Of a stretch of DNA of 33,968 nucleotides, positions 1 to 8,370 are shown one piece after another (position 1 is the stretch's first letter; each line of letters starts with the position of its first letter). The notes under the pieces are model-generated. The model did no database searches. It worked only from the letters and a program-made list of their open reading frames with translations, and was not told where the DNA came from. A program made the translations under genes and the position numbers. This stretch comes from Mogibacterium sp. (GTDB lineage: Bacteria > Bacillota > Clostridia > Peptostreptococcales > Anaerovoracaceae), in assembly GCA_017432075.1 (NCBI GenBank), contig JAFRJV010000031.1, positions 1 through 33,968 of the forward strand. The letters are read 5' to 3'.

Positions 1-1800
1 AATAGGCTTGAGTTTCCTCGCTTTTCTGAGCAGATTCAATTTTTCCTCGCTCTCTTCATTCAATTCACATCTGCACGCTTTGGCAGTTAGGAATGGTTTC
101 ATAGCTTCGCTCACAACTACGATGTTGCTATAAGCATCGGTTCCACCATTATCTTTTGGTTTTATCCTTATCGCCATAGCCTTTGAAGGTGTGAGTTCCT
201 CTCCAGTTACATAACACTTTCCGTATTGCGCTACATATCTTGACAGCGCATTACTGCGAAACTCCATGCTTTCTTCCTTTGGAAAATACATTTGCATAGC
301 CACGAGGTCGGCTGTCATTACAGCTTTCTGTTTGGCGTGTATCTTCTCTCTGCCTTTGGCTGTATAGTTGCAAATATCCTGCGAGAAGTTCATAGGTGGT
401 CTGTGATGAACATCCGTGAGAGGAATCAGTGTTACTCCACGAACCTGAAATAGTTTCTTGTTCGGGGTAAGTCCTTTTCTGCTCTTTTGAAATGCCTCAT
501 CGGTGTCTTTGAATCTGACTGTTTTGGTTACTCTGTTCAGCCTGTTGTAGTGGGTTCTTAGTAACGAATAGTTGATTCGGTCTAGGTTGTTGTACACATT
601 GGTAGCTATCTGGTAGTAATTCTGTATTCCTCGAATAACGCTGTTGTAGTAGATTGCCGATTCGGGTGTTGTATACCATTGAACTCGTATGATTGCTTGC
701 CTAACGTTATTCGTCACTTTACGTTTGGCTTTCTCGCTGAGTTCTGTTTTGGCTATATACCCGTGTCGGGCACTTCCTTTCTTTACGGCTTTTATCTTGA
801 ATCCTAGAAAGTCCGAGGAGTTTTTCTTCAGATTTGTCACTTTGGATTTCTCGGGACTTATCTGTAGCCCCAACCGTTTATCCAAGAAGTCTACTGTAGC
901 ATGGTAGTATCTCTGAGCGTCAGTGTAGCTTTGGCACATGATCTTGAAGTCGTCCGCATATCTGACGATATATCCTGCTTTCATGTTGCAGGATTTGCTG
1001 TGTCGACTGGCGTTTCTGAAGCCGTAGTTGCTGGCTCTGTGAGGTGCATAGGTTTCCCATTGGTCACTCACCCACCAATCAAGCTCATTTAGCACTATTG
1101 AGGACAACAGTGGGGACAGTATACCGCCTTGCGGTGTCCCCTTAGTCGGTATACCTTCTCCTTCAATTTCGCTCTTGAGCAGTTTGCTTATTATGCTAAG
1201 CAGTCGCTTGTCCCTGATGCCAAGGCTCCATATCTGCTTCATCAATTTCCCATGATTGACATTGTCGAAGAATCCCTTGATGTCCACATCCACACAGTAG
1301 TATGCTTTTCCGAAGTTAATGAGCGTCACCATTCTGCTTACAGCATGATGAGTGCTTCTATTCGGTCTGAATCCGTAAGAGTGATTATGAAACTTCGGCT
1401 CGCATATTGGTTCCAAGACCTGCAGTATGCACTGCTGTATCAGTCTGTCCCATATGGTTGGTATTCCGAGCGGTCTCATTTTGTCACTGCCTGGCTTCGG
1501 GATATATACCCTTCGCACGGTCTGCGGTCTGTAGTCATCGAGGCTGTCACGAACGCGCCTAATCAGTTCATCTTCCGTAAGACTTCCGATGTCCTCTATG
1601 GTGAGTCCGTCCGTACCCTTTGTTTTACTGCCAGAGTTTCCTCTGAGATTCTTGTACGCTAACCTTATGTTCTGCTTTGACCCTATGATTTCTATTAACT
1701 TGTAAAAATTGTTGCCGTTAAGGCTTTGCTGATACAACTCATCGAACACTTCTTGCATGTTGTAATACTCGTTGTACCCCAGCTTTGTTTTCTTCAGCAT
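1..1800 (-). CDS. ltrA: Group II intron reverse transcriptase/maturase (LtrA type), C-terminus outside window
   Basis: I translated this frame by hand from ATG at 1800 and it stays open for 600 codons to the window edge. It shows the reverse transcriptase signature: a PQGGILSPLLS block, the catalytic YADD motif in RYADDFKIM, and the early FDNVNHGKL segment. The maturase thumb follows, and near the left edge a Cys-containing stretch (CYVTGEELTPSKA) fits an HNH endonuclease domain. A strong ribosome site (AGGAGG, about 9 nt before the ATG) supports the start. The protein helps the intron RNA splice and copies it into new DNA targets by target-primed reverse transcription. It looks intact as far as visible, so the intron may be active. 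Confidence 0.96.
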   Translation of the reverse strand, partial: MLKKTKLGYNEYYNMQEVFDELYQQSLNGNNFYKLIEIIGSKQNIRLAYKNLRGNSGSKTKGTDGLTIEDIGSLTEDELIRRVRDSLDDYRPQTVRRVYIPKPGSDKMRPLGIPTIWDRLIQQCILQVLEPICEPKFHNHSYGFRPNRSTHHAVSRMVTLINFGKAYYCVDVDIKGFFDNVNHGKLMKQIWSLGIRDKRLLSIISKLLKSEIEGEGIPTKGTPQGGILSPLLSSIVLNELDWWVSDQWETYAPHRASNYGFRNASRHSKSCNMKAGYIVRYADDFKIMCQSYTDAQRYYHATVDFLDKRLGLQISPEKSKVTNLKKNSSDFLGFKIKAVKKGSARHGYIAKTELSEKAKRKVTNNVRQAIIRVQWYTTPESAIYYNSVIRGIQNYYQIATNVYNNLDRINYSLLRTHYNRLNRVTKTVRFKDTDEAFQKSRKGLTPNKKLFQVRGVTLIPLTDVHHRPPMNFSQDICNYTAKGREKIHAKQKAVMTADLVAMQMYFPKEESMEFRSNALSRYVAQYGKCYVTGEELTPSKAMAIRIKPKDNGGTDAYSNIVVVSEAMKPFLTAKACRCELNEESEEKLNLLRKARKLKPI

Positions 1801-2543
1801 GGTCTGTATCCTCCTTTCCATTCAGAGAAATACATCTCTTAGTCTTACATGAACCCATGCTGAACTTGTACTAATACCTACTCTTATGACATGACTAGAG
1901 GCTGTCGCTCCACTGCCATTACAGCAGCTTCATCGCTCGTGCCTCCGCTCTCACTGATGTTGATGCGTGTTATGCGATAGCTATTCTCGCTACCGCTTTC
2001 CACACAACCGCTTCTCTGATGGTAAAATCTCAGCGTCATCAGCTTTCCACGTTCCAAATATGCTACCTTTGCATATATGCCCTTAGGTTCCTTCTATAGG
2101 CCTGTTGCTTTCCGACGCCTGTAACGTCGCATGGAATTTCATATTTGGGAATCTTACTCTCCCACAAGCAACGACACTATTTGTGTCCCGTAGCCTTTCG
2201 ACTACGTCCCGTTATAGACCCGTACATTCGAAGATTCGTCAGTGCGTTTCAGCCATGTTATTGTTACCGCACATTCTGACCATAAGCATTTTATAGGCCT
2301 CCGGCATATTGTACACATCACTTGCCTCCAAGCGACTTTCGTCATCCTACTGTTACGGTGTACTTCTGCCGACTTCACCGAGCTTCTGACAATCTTGCAT
2401 TTACCTGCTTTCATGCCAGTCGGAGTATTAAGGTAGCCCTTCGAGGCGTTACCCTCTCATTTGACTATTTGCATATTCAGTTCTCCAGCATTATTAAGTT
2501 GTTTGCTGTGCCTGCTCTTTTCAAGCAGGAACGTGTTGCGCCC
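1801..2543 (-). ncRNA. Group II intron ribozyme, domains I-III and start of IV
   Basis: This 743-nt stretch separates the broken coupling-protein frame from the maturase start and has no convincing gene of its own. Its length fits the 5' half of a bacterial intron RNA, and several short inverted repeats are visible. The identification rests on position; I did not fold it. Short open frames across it on both strands are chance frames. Confidence 0.75.
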
Positions 2544-3208
2544 CAAAATGGATCCTGGCTTTGCGCCCCCTTCGGAGTAGTGGCCTTAAAAAGATTCGTA
2601 ACGAGTCTCTGAACATCATTGTCATCTCTAAGATACACGAAGGGGTTGAAGCAATGGCTCCGCTCCATTTGTATAAGGTCAAGCACTCTTAGTTTATAAC
2701 CCTTTTTCAAAAGCAGCCAGCCAGTATCGCGAAGTATCTCACCTTTTGGATCCAAAATTGCAAGACTACAATTAGCCTGCATTACGTTTGGTTTTACAAA
2801 AAAACGTGTTTTTCCGGCACCGCTGCCACCTATGACCAGAACATTCAGGTTGCGCCTGTGTTTTCTACCATCAAAGCCTATCCTTACATTCTGTGTGAGG
2901 ATCTTGTTCATGAAGTCAGGCTTCTGTCTGTACTTCCTGTTCACGGTCCTGGCATCGCCCCACTTTGCCGAGCCGTGCTCCTCACCGCGTCTGTAATTGC
3001 GGTGTGTGGATAACCAAATACCGATAGCCATAATATACATACTCAAACATAATAATACAGCTCTCAGGCTGCAGTTTGTCCAGTGTATTCGCATCGGGTA
3101 TTCGAAGATCATTCCCATCTGCAGTATCACATCGAATATGTTTCCTGTCCAGTATGGTGCGATCAGAAGGGCTGCCCACACTACCGGGATCGCTCCGATG
3201 ACTGCCAT
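2543..3208 (-). CDS. VirD4/TraG type IV coupling protein, first exon interrupted by group II intron
   Basis: This is the ATPase that hands the relaxase-bound DNA strand to the conjugation channel at the inner membrane. Two membrane segments are visible at residues about 1-20 and 48-67, followed by the Walker A motif GGSGAGKT at 127-134 and the family block LAILDPKGE at 149-157. The recognisable protein ends at Trp222 in SQDPFW. The family is normally about 550-600 residues long, so the rest must be in a second exon beyond the left edge. Without splicing the frame reads about 20 foreign residues to a stop at 2477. The gene starts 19 nt after the preceding small gene in the same mobilization operon. 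The ATG is the only plausible start; the frame is open upstream but has no ATG, GTG or TTG. Confidence 0.93.
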
Positions 3209-3227
3209 CAGAAGGTCGTCCTTCTGG

Positions 3228-3428
3228 TTACCTTGAGTACCCGTAAGCTACTCCTTTCTCAGCTGCCATCAGATTCCTCGGACCATACTCGATGATCTTC
3301 ATGATGAGATCATCGATAGGATCAGTGGGGCGGTTCTCTCTGATCTGCTGATTACGAAGGAGATTGAGAGCATTGATCAGGATGCCCTGCTCATACTCAT
3401 CTATCTCCAGTTTTCTTGTTCTGTGCAT
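3228..3428 (-). CDS. Conserved-looking 66-residue mobilization-operon protein, unknown function
   Basis: A charged soluble protein with no membrane segment and no motif that I can name. It sits 3 nt after the PcfB-type gene and 19 nt before traG, and an AGGAA ribosome site precedes its ATG. This tight placement between two conjugation genes is the main evidence that it is real and works with them. The central part (residues 15-50) looks helical. Confidence 0.75.
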   Translation of the reverse strand: MHRTRKLEIDEYEQGILINALNLLRNQQIRENRPTDPIDDLIMKIIEYGPRNLMAAEKGVAYGYSR

Positions 3429-3431
3429 TTC

Positions 3432-4343
3432 CTACCTGTCCCTTCCCGGCGCCTTTGGGATCGGCACCGCCTTCGCAGCATCACGAGCTGCATCCAAACC
3501 TTTGGAGACCACATCCTTTGCAAGCTCCCGTGCCTTCTCAGCCTTTGTTCTGGCGATCTCAGCTTTGTAGATATTCAGTTTTTCTCTGACTGACGGTCTG
3601 TCAGCTTTCCCAGGGAAGCCATTTGACCGGCTTGCTTGCGTTGAGCTTGGCTCGGACAGATGGTCTCGGTCTGTCTTTGCCAAAGAGGGGTTTATCTGAG
3701 GCTCTTCTTTCTTGGGGTCGTCCATGATACGCTGTCCCTCTCTCGGCTCTACATCATATGCAGGAGGAAGACCTCTCTCAGGATCAGGCTGCATGCTCTC
3801 ATCTGCAGAGTCATTGCGCTCATCAACGGTCATGGTGCGCTCACCGACAGCCGGACTGCGTTCATCAGCGGCCGTTCCGCCTCCGAGGGCCTCCTTCACC
3901 GATTTATCCTTCGGGAACATCTTGTCTTTGTCCCTCTGGATATCCAGCGACACATCTGCTCTGTTAACGGTCGCGAGCTTGAATCTTTCCGTGATCCTCT
4001 GGATCTTGCTCGCATCCTCAGCCCTGGCAATGACATCTACCGCCGCGTTAGGATCAGTGTTCTTCCTGTCCTTCAGTACGCAATAGAGAACACCGTAGCG
4101 TTTGGCCTCCTGCGAGAACTTCGCAAGATCCTTCTGTGTGATCGTATAGACCTTGAGTTCCTTGCCGGACTTCAGCATGGATGTCAGTCTCGCCTTGCCT
4201 TTCGTCTTCTGCTCCTGCTTGAGAGTCGCATATAAAAGAAGCGCGATGTTTTTCGCGCCGTTCCCCGATATCTTAGCTGCGACCTCCACTCCTTCAAGTG
4301 ACAGCCTTACTACTTGTTCTGCCGCATCTCCTCCCGGATTCAT
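3432..4343 (-). CDS. PcfB family (DUF3801) conjugation protein
   Basis: The first 125 residues match the PcfB/DUF3801 pattern (EQVVRLSLEGVEVAAKISG, then LLYATLKQEQKTKGKARL), found next to TraG-type coupling proteins in Gram-positive conjugative elements such as Tn1549-like transposons and pCF10. The remaining half is polar, poorly conserved and probably disordered. It includes a loose 7-residue repeat around 165-200 built on ER/ES steps. Family members accompany the coupling protein; their exact role is not well defined. The start ATG overlaps the stop of the upstream Cys-rich gene, as expected for translational coupling. At 303 residues it is longer than the DUF3801 domain alone because of the tail. 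Confidence 0.85.
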   Translation of the reverse strand: MNPGGDAAEQVVRLSLEGVEVAAKISGNGAKNIALLLYATLKQEQKTKGKARLTSMLKSGKELKVYTITQKDLAKFSQEAKRYGVLYCVLKDRKNTDPNAAVDVIARAEDASKIQRITERFKLATVNRADVSLDIQRDKDKMFPKDKSVKEALGGGTAADERSPAVGERTMTVDERNDSADESMQPDPERGLPPAYDVEPREGQRIMDDPKKEEPQINPSLAKTDRDHLSEPSSTQASRSNGFPGKADRPSVREKLNIYKAEIARTKAEKARELAKDVVSKGLDAARDAAKAVPIPKAPGRDR

Positions 4344-4528
4344 ATGGCCTTCTTCCTCCTTTCCTTAGTTCGCTCTTTCTTCAGCGATTCGTAATATGGG
4401 CAATATATCCCGATGACACGAAAGCTCTGTTTGCAATCCCTGTCACAGTCCTGACAAGTGCTGCAGTATGCGAGTTCCCTGTTGTCATCGAGGAAAAACG
4501 CCCACTCTCTTTCCTGTCGTTCTGTCAT
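4340..4528 (-). CDS. Small cysteine-rich protein of the mobilization operon
   Basis: A 62-residue protein with five cysteines in a short stretch (CSTCQDCDRDC, then IYCPYY), which suggests a metal site, and a very basic tail (KKERTKERRKK). Its start overlaps the end of the relaxase gene by 4 nt and its end overlaps the PcfB gene start, so the three are translated as a unit. I do not recognise a named family. A DNA- or protein-binding accessory to the relaxosome is possible but is inference. Confidence 0.75.
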   Translation of the reverse strand: MTERQEREWAFFLDDNRELAYCSTCQDCDRDCKQSFRVIGIYCPYYESLKKERTKERRKKAI

Positions 4529-5871
4529 CGTCTCTCCTCTCTTTCTCTTTCACGGTCGCAGTCGATTATGCCGAGGTTCTCTCTTACATGATCGGACCGC
4601 TCCTGTATCTCTCCGCACACCTTCAGCTCATGACGCAGCTGCCGGATCTCTGCAGTGAGCTCCTTCACGCTATCTCTCGCATTCGTGATCTCTGCCTCGG
4701 GGAGCGATCGCTTGGCTATAAGCCTCAGTTCATCACGCTCGTGACCTAGATCAGACATTCTCGATCTAAGCTCTCCCATAAGAGACGAAAGATCCTCATC
4801 AGTGTCCACATGGTACTTGCAAAGCAGTTTGGCCTGCTCGGAGTACTGATCGCACTTCAGAAGATCTTCTTTCAAAACTATATGGAGACGTGTAGGGTTT
4901 TGCCGGTACTTCGGCAGGTAGCCAAGCTCGTAGCAGTACCTGAGATAGAGTTTCTCAAGGCCACTGCGCCCCATGATGTTGTCGATGCGCCTTCGGAGGT
5001 TGTAGTGATTCGGTATGCGGTAGTGCTGACGCAGTCTCTCAGTCCTTACCGATGGATCGTTCTCATATATCCTCCGCTCTATGCTCTCACGCGTATAATC
5101 ACTGCCGAGCTGATGGATGCGGATAGCCTTCTTCCATCCCGGTGGCGTGATAGTCCAGTACTTGCGCTGCGGATCAAACCTGTAATTATAGCCGCGCTTT
5201 CTGAGTTCGGATTTGAACTCTTCGATCGTGAGACTCAGCGCGACCGATTCATCGATCGCCTGCCTGGCCACGTTGTAGCGTGTTGGCATACCAGCCTTCT
5301 CCATCTTGTACACATACTGGCTAACACCTCTGCCTTTTGGATTGTCTACTATCGACAGTCCGTGTTCACGGCAGATGCGGTCTGAGGTCTCACGAAGCAG
5401 CTTGTATGTGTCCCTACAGTCATGAAATTTCTTTCCATCTCTGAACGACACGCTATTGATCACAATGTGTGAATGGACACAATGTGAGTTTGTATGAGTG
5501 GCGACTACCATCTGGAATCTGTCGCCCCATAGTTCCTTCGCAAGCTGTACGCCGATGGCATGTGCCTCATCCGGTGTAACTTCGCCCGGAGCAAAGCTCT
5601 GGTATGCATGGTATGCAACATTGCCGCCGGTCTTGCGGAACCTTAGCTTGGTAGTATCGAACTGGTCACGTGCAAACTCCACGCTGCAGTTGATACCGGT
5701 AGTATAGAAAAGCTTTTCGGTCTTATCCTCATCAGCCGCGTAGGCAATAATATCCGCCAGCGCCTGCTTCTCTGCCTCAGTGAACTCGCGCTGCGTCTTG
5801 TCGGGGTTAGCGATATACTCGAGCGGACTTCCTGCCCGGCCTCTGATGTTCCATATCTTGGTAACAGCCAC
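4525..5871 (-). CDS. MOBP-type relaxase (relaxase/mobilization nuclease)
   Basis: This enzyme nicks one strand at oriT and stays bound to the 5' end for transfer. The protein opens with VAVTKIW and YIANPDKT, typical of Tn1549-like relaxases. The metal-binding histidine motif is at about residues 126-139 (THTNSHCVHSHIVIN). The C-terminal third (about 360-448) is charged and probably coiled coil. I chose the GTG at 5871, which overlaps the mobC stop by one base (TAGTG) with GGGGTG 7 nt upstream; a TTG two codons earlier is possible. Length is 448 residues, normal for the family. It is co-transcribed with mobC upstream and with the PcfB-type gene and traG downstream. Confidence 0.93.
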   Translation of the reverse strand: MAVTKIWNIRGRAGSPLEYIANPDKTQREFTEAEKQALADIIAYAADEDKTEKLFYTTGINCSVEFARDQFDTTKLRFRKTGGNVAYHAYQSFAPGEVTPDEAHAIGVQLAKELWGDRFQMVVATHTNSHCVHSHIVINSVSFRDGKKFHDCRDTYKLLRETSDRICREHGLSIVDNPKGRGVSQYVYKMEKAGMPTRYNVARQAIDESVALSLTIEEFKSELRKRGYNYRFDPQRKYWTITPPGWKKAIRIHQLGSDYTRESIERRIYENDPSVRTERLRQHYRIPNHYNLRRRIDNIMGRSGLEKLYLRYCYELGYLPKYRQNPTRLHIVLKEDLLKCDQYSEQAKLLCKYHVDTDEDLSSLMGELRSRMSDLGHERDELRLIAKRSLPEAEITNARDSVKELTAEIRQLRHELKVCGEIQERSDHVRENLGIIDCDREREREERR

Positions 5872-6194
5872 TAGCAATCACCCCGCTTCGGCCTCAGGAA
5901 CTCCTTCTCGATCGCGTTCTGGAACATCCGCCACTTCCTAGCTTCGGTCATGACCGCGATTATATCCACAGAGTTCTCCGCCTTCATTGCAACTGCATCG
6001 ATGCGGTCAGCGAACTCTCTTATAAGATCCATCGCACGCCAGAACCGATCATCGATCTGCTGCGGCGGTGTATATCCGGCGATGCGCTGACGGATGAATT
6101 CGGATTCTGTCAGGCATGCCGCCTGAGCTTTCTGTTTGAGATCCCATTCCTCCTCCTTGCTCATCCACAGACTCTTTTTTACATTCCTTCTCAT
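5871..6194 (-). CDS. mobC: MobC-like relaxosome accessory protein
   Basis: A 107-residue basic protein directly before the relaxase gene and overlapping its start. The N-terminus (KKSLWMSKEEEWDLKQKAQAA, with TESEFIR following) looks like the ribbon-helix-helix region of MobC/PcfF-type proteins, which bind oriT and recruit the relaxase. The central helix (about 45-80) fits the MobC domain. AGGAGC lies just before the ATG. The name rests on this pattern and position, not on a search. Confidence 0.82.
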   Translation of the reverse strand: MRRNVKKSLWMSKEEEWDLKQKAQAACLTESEFIRQRIAGYTPPQQIDDRFWRAMDLIREFADRIDAVAMKAENSVDIIAVMTEARKWRMFQNAIEKEFLRPKRGDC

Positions 6195-6374
6195 GCTCCT
6201 GTTGTGCTCCTCCTCTCATAATGTTCATGTGCTCCTGCACGTACTCCTACCTGCGATATGCGACGTACACCTATGCATATTCCTACTCTTTGTTCGGCTG
6301 CTGCCGGGGGTCTGGGGGCTTGCCACCAGGTATGCCAGCGTCATGCGTCATGACATCGGCAGTGCTTGTTAAAC
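6195..6374 (-). other. Candidate origin of transfer (oriT) region
   Basis: A non-coding gap directly upstream of mobC and the relaxase gene, where oriT usually lies in this element class. It holds two G5 runs separated by TCT (about 6305-6318), a tandem heptamer GCGTCAT (about 6339-6352), and repeated GTAC/TGCGA steps around 6240-6270. I cannot point to a certain nic site. Location is the main evidence. Confidence 0.4.
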
Positions 6375-6803
6375 TTAGCGGGCATAGTCCCTCATCGATT
6401 CCTGCTGCCTGGGTACGTACTTCTCTGCGCGGATACCGTCCTTCGTTCTGAAAAACATCTCCGGTAATTCGAACTTTTCGAGATACTTTTTTTCAAGTTC
6501 TGACGGCATCGATAGGAATCTTTCGCTCTCGATTGGTGCGTAGCAAATAAAAAAGTCACCTGCGATTATGTCCTGCAGATGACCATTCTCATCAGTTATT
6601 CCCCGATTGAGAGGAAGACCGATCATCTTTCCTTCCTCGTTGCAGATGATCGCGACCTCATCCTCCCATGGCATATACTCTTCGATCAGGCCACCGACTG
6701 TTTCCTGCATCGCCTCCAGGCTGTCTTCCATCTCGATAACTGTTGCTCGTTCATCCGGTTTGCAGAGTATGACCCGCATCGTAGTTCTGTTTTTTTCTGG
6801 CAT
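6375..6803 (-). CDS. DUF3846 domain protein
   Basis: A 142-residue soluble acidic protein starting MPEKN. The MRVILCKPDERATVIEM opening and the central block around PLNRGI and FFICYAP fit the DUF3846 family, common in conjugative elements and phages of Firmicutes and without known function. Upstream in-frame ATGs exist, but the GGGAG about 10 nt before 6803 favours this start. It is read toward mobC, with the candidate oriT between. A terminator lies just upstream, so it should have its own promoter. Confidence 0.78.
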   Translation of the reverse strand: MPEKNRTTMRVILCKPDERATVIEMEDSLEAMQETVGGLIEEYMPWEDEVAIICNEEGKMIGLPLNRGITDENGHLQDIIAGDFFICYAPIESERFLSMPSELEKKYLEKFELPEMFFRTKDGIRAEKYVPRQQESMRDYAR

Positions 6804-6836
6804 AAAAATCATCACTCCCTTCATTATTTCAGCCAT

Positions 6837-6868
6837 CAAAAATGACCCAATTTCTATTGTCGGGTCAT
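6837..6868 (-). terminator. Rho-independent terminator after the XRE gene
   Basis: On the minus strand ATGACCC pairs with GGGTCAT around a 13-nt loop, and five T follow. It lies 37 nt after the XRE regulator stop codon. Confidence 0.8.
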
Positions 6869-6905
6869 CTTCATTCAGAGTTTTCTATGTATTTATAGAT
6901 GGTCT

Positions 6906-7589
6906 TCAGTCATTATCTGGCAGCCCAATGCCGTCCTCTGAAAGAACGATCACTGTGTCTCCATGAGCCTCTGCGTAATCCTTCAGTTCTTTATCCAGCT
7001 TCCTGGCGTCAGTAATGTCAGACAATGAATCGATGAATGCATACGTGTCGGTACTGAATTCACCGCTCTCAGCCATATCTTCACCGGGACCAGGGCTGTC
7101 AATCCCGAATGCAACGACTTTATATCTTTTGTCGTAGTTAACATCTATGCTGTAAGAATAATCGCCCTCCTGATACTGATAATGCACACTGCCGGCCTGT
7201 GTCTGCACTCCATGATCGCGAGCTGTGAAAAGTGTCAGGCCAAGTATCGACAGTATTAATGGGATCACTATGATCGCGGCTCCTATTATAGCCAGTGTTT
7301 TCCATATCTTCCTTGATCTGCGATTCCTTACCGCAAGCTGCTCATTCAGCCTGGACAATTGCTCAACGATCGCGTTTTCGTCTGCTGCAGATTCCACTTT
7401 GGCGCCCAAAAGGGTGCTGACATCTGTCTCAAGTTCTTCAGAAAGTTTCGTCAGCATCTCCGCATCAGGGACTGAGATCCCCTTCTCCCACTTAGAGACA
7501 GTCTGCCTGGTAACATGGATTCTACTTGCAAGATCTTCCTGCGTGAATCCCTTATTTTTTCTTACTGTCCGTATATTATCGTTCAACAT
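6906..7589 (-). CDS. Membrane-tethered XRE-family transcriptional regulator
   Basis: Residues 1-60 are a classic Cro/C1 helix-turn-helix (RKNKGFTQEDLASRIHVTRQ, then VSKWEKGISVPD). A charged linker follows (LNEQLAVRNRRSRKIWK), then one strong membrane segment at about 97-119 and an outside domain of about 105 residues. A DNA-binding head fixed to the membrane suggests that the outer domain senses something and controls nearby promoters. I chose ATG 7589 because GGAGGTGG lies 6 nt upstream and the HTH begins at once; the frame is open further upstream. The gene ends in its own terminator. Three contiguous palindromes lie about 50 nt before the start. Confidence 0.88.
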   Translation of the reverse strand: MLNDNIRTVRKNKGFTQEDLASRIHVTRQTVSKWEKGISVPDAEMLTKLSEELETDVSTLLGAKVESAADENAIVEQLSRLNEQLAVRNRRSRKIWKTLAIIGAAIIVIPLILSILGLTLFTARDHGVQTQAGSVHYQYQEGDYSYSIDVNYDKRYKVVAFGIDSPGPGEDMAESGEFSTDTYAFIDSLSDITDARKLDKELKDYAEAHGDTVIVLSEDGIGLPDND

Positions 7590-7637
7590 ATCTGCCACCT
7601 CCGTCTCTGTACTGACCTCAATGTAGTGCAGATGTGG

Positions 7638-7683
7638 CGTTGCTTCAAGCAACGAATGTTAACATTACATGTGTATCACATGT
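7638..7683. promoter_or_regulatory. Three contiguous palindromes upstream of the XRE gene
   Basis: Three perfect inverted repeats lie end to end with no spacer: CGTTGCTT-C-AAGCAACG at 7638-7654, AATGTTAACATT at 7655-7666, and ACATGTG-TAT-CACATGT at 7667-7683. They fill the gap between the XRE gene and the gene upstream. Operators for dimeric XRE proteins look like this, so autoregulation is the simplest idea. On the plus strand the last repeat is followed by TTTTT, so a terminator reading the other way is also possible. Confidence 0.6.
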
Positions 7684-7705
7684 TTTTGTATCTTTTCATC
7701 TTCCA

Positions 7706-8107
7706 TTAGCAGCCATCGCTTCCGCAGAACCTCATGGCTTCTGTTCCATAGACTTCCTCAATAACTTTTCTAAGCGCAGTCACTCTGTCCATATACGCAG
7801 CGCTGTGCCCAGGGCGTCCGTCTTTGTTGCACGCTGCATATGTAACAACTGTGGAAAGCAATGATAACTGATCGAACTCCTCTGTGACTGTTCCATCGAT
7901 CAGATATTGATCCATTAGAAGCGTGCTTTCTATATTTGCAGGATAACCAGCTGCTTTGATCTCGTCACGCGTGATGGTCTTCATTATCTCAAGAAGCTGA
8001 AGCAGTTCCTGCCGATACTGCTCGCCATCAGCGTTCTTTTCAAGGACGTCCGCTCCTATCATGCCACATTTTTCGATTGATTCTTTGAGCTTATCTATAT
8101 TATTCAT
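7706..8107 (-). CDS. Unknown 133-residue soluble protein
   Basis: A mostly helical, acidic protein with no membrane segment and no motif that I recognise. The stretch RPGHSAAYMDRVTALRKVIEEVYGTEAMRF near the end is its most distinctive part. Its ATG overlaps the stop of the upstream small membrane gene, so the pair is translationally coupled. The pair lies between its own extended -10 promoter and the XRE gene. Confidence 0.75.
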   Translation of the reverse strand: MNNIDKLKESIEKCGMIGADVLEKNADGEQYRQELLQLLEIMKTITRDEIKAAGYPANIESTLLMDQYLIDGTVTEEFDQLSLLSTVVTYAACNKDGRPGHSAAYMDRVTALRKVIEEVYGTEAMRFCGSDGC

Positions 8108-8340
8108 TCTGTCTTCTTATTTGCTCTTTCGTTTGAACGTTCAGTCATGTCGTCACACTTATTGATACCGGTCACACTGCCCGGAAGATCATTCATTATT
8201 CCGACAGGAGTCACCTTAACAGACTCTCCACGGGATGCTTTCAAAAGCGTTCTAATAAGTGCAATAACAGCAATGATGCCAATAACAGCACCCATTACTA
8301 TTCCCAGTTTGTCCGAAATGAATTCTAAAACTTCGATCAT
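8104..8340 (-). CDS. Small single-span membrane protein
   Basis: 78 residues with one hydrophobic segment at about 12-33 (LGIVMGAVIGIIAVIALI) and a polar tail of about 45 residues. AGGAGAG precedes the ATG, and an extended -10 promoter lies about 30 nt upstream. The stop overlaps the start of the next gene by 4 nt. The two may form a membrane-plus-cytosol pair. No family recognised. Confidence 0.75.
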   Translation of the reverse strand: MIEVLEFISDKLGIVMGAVIGIIAVIALIRTLLKASRGESVKVTPVGIMNDLPGSVTGINKCDDMTERSNERANKKTE

Positions 8341-8370
8341 GATGACTCTCCTGTAACAATTATCATGAAA

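Larger units (their letters stand above)
1..2543 (-). mobile_element. Group II intron, 5' part, inserted in the traG/virD4 gene
   Basis: A retroelement read leftward: about 740 nt of non-coding ribozyme sequence, then a maturase/reverse transcriptase that runs off the left edge. The insertion is placed by the break in the coupling-protein reading frame: homology to VirD4/TraG stops after the sequence SQDPFW, and the next residues do not fit the family. The intron should begin at or next to 2543 and reads GGGCG there instead of the usual GTGYG, so the exact base is uncertain by one or two. The 3' part with domains V and VI and the downstream exon lie outside the window, so splicing competence cannot be judged here. 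Confidence 0.9.

Noticed and set aside
1129-1662. Plus-strand open frame of 177 codons
   Set aside because: It is the shadow of the group II intron maturase, whose minus-strand frame shows the YADD and PQGGILSP motifs.
3660-4235. Plus-strand open frame of 191 codons
   Set aside because: Antisense to the PcfB-type gene; no ribosome site or domain.
6049-6240. Minus-strand frame of 63 codons over mobC
   Set aside because: Overlaps mobC in another frame; low-complexity residues with no support beyond length.
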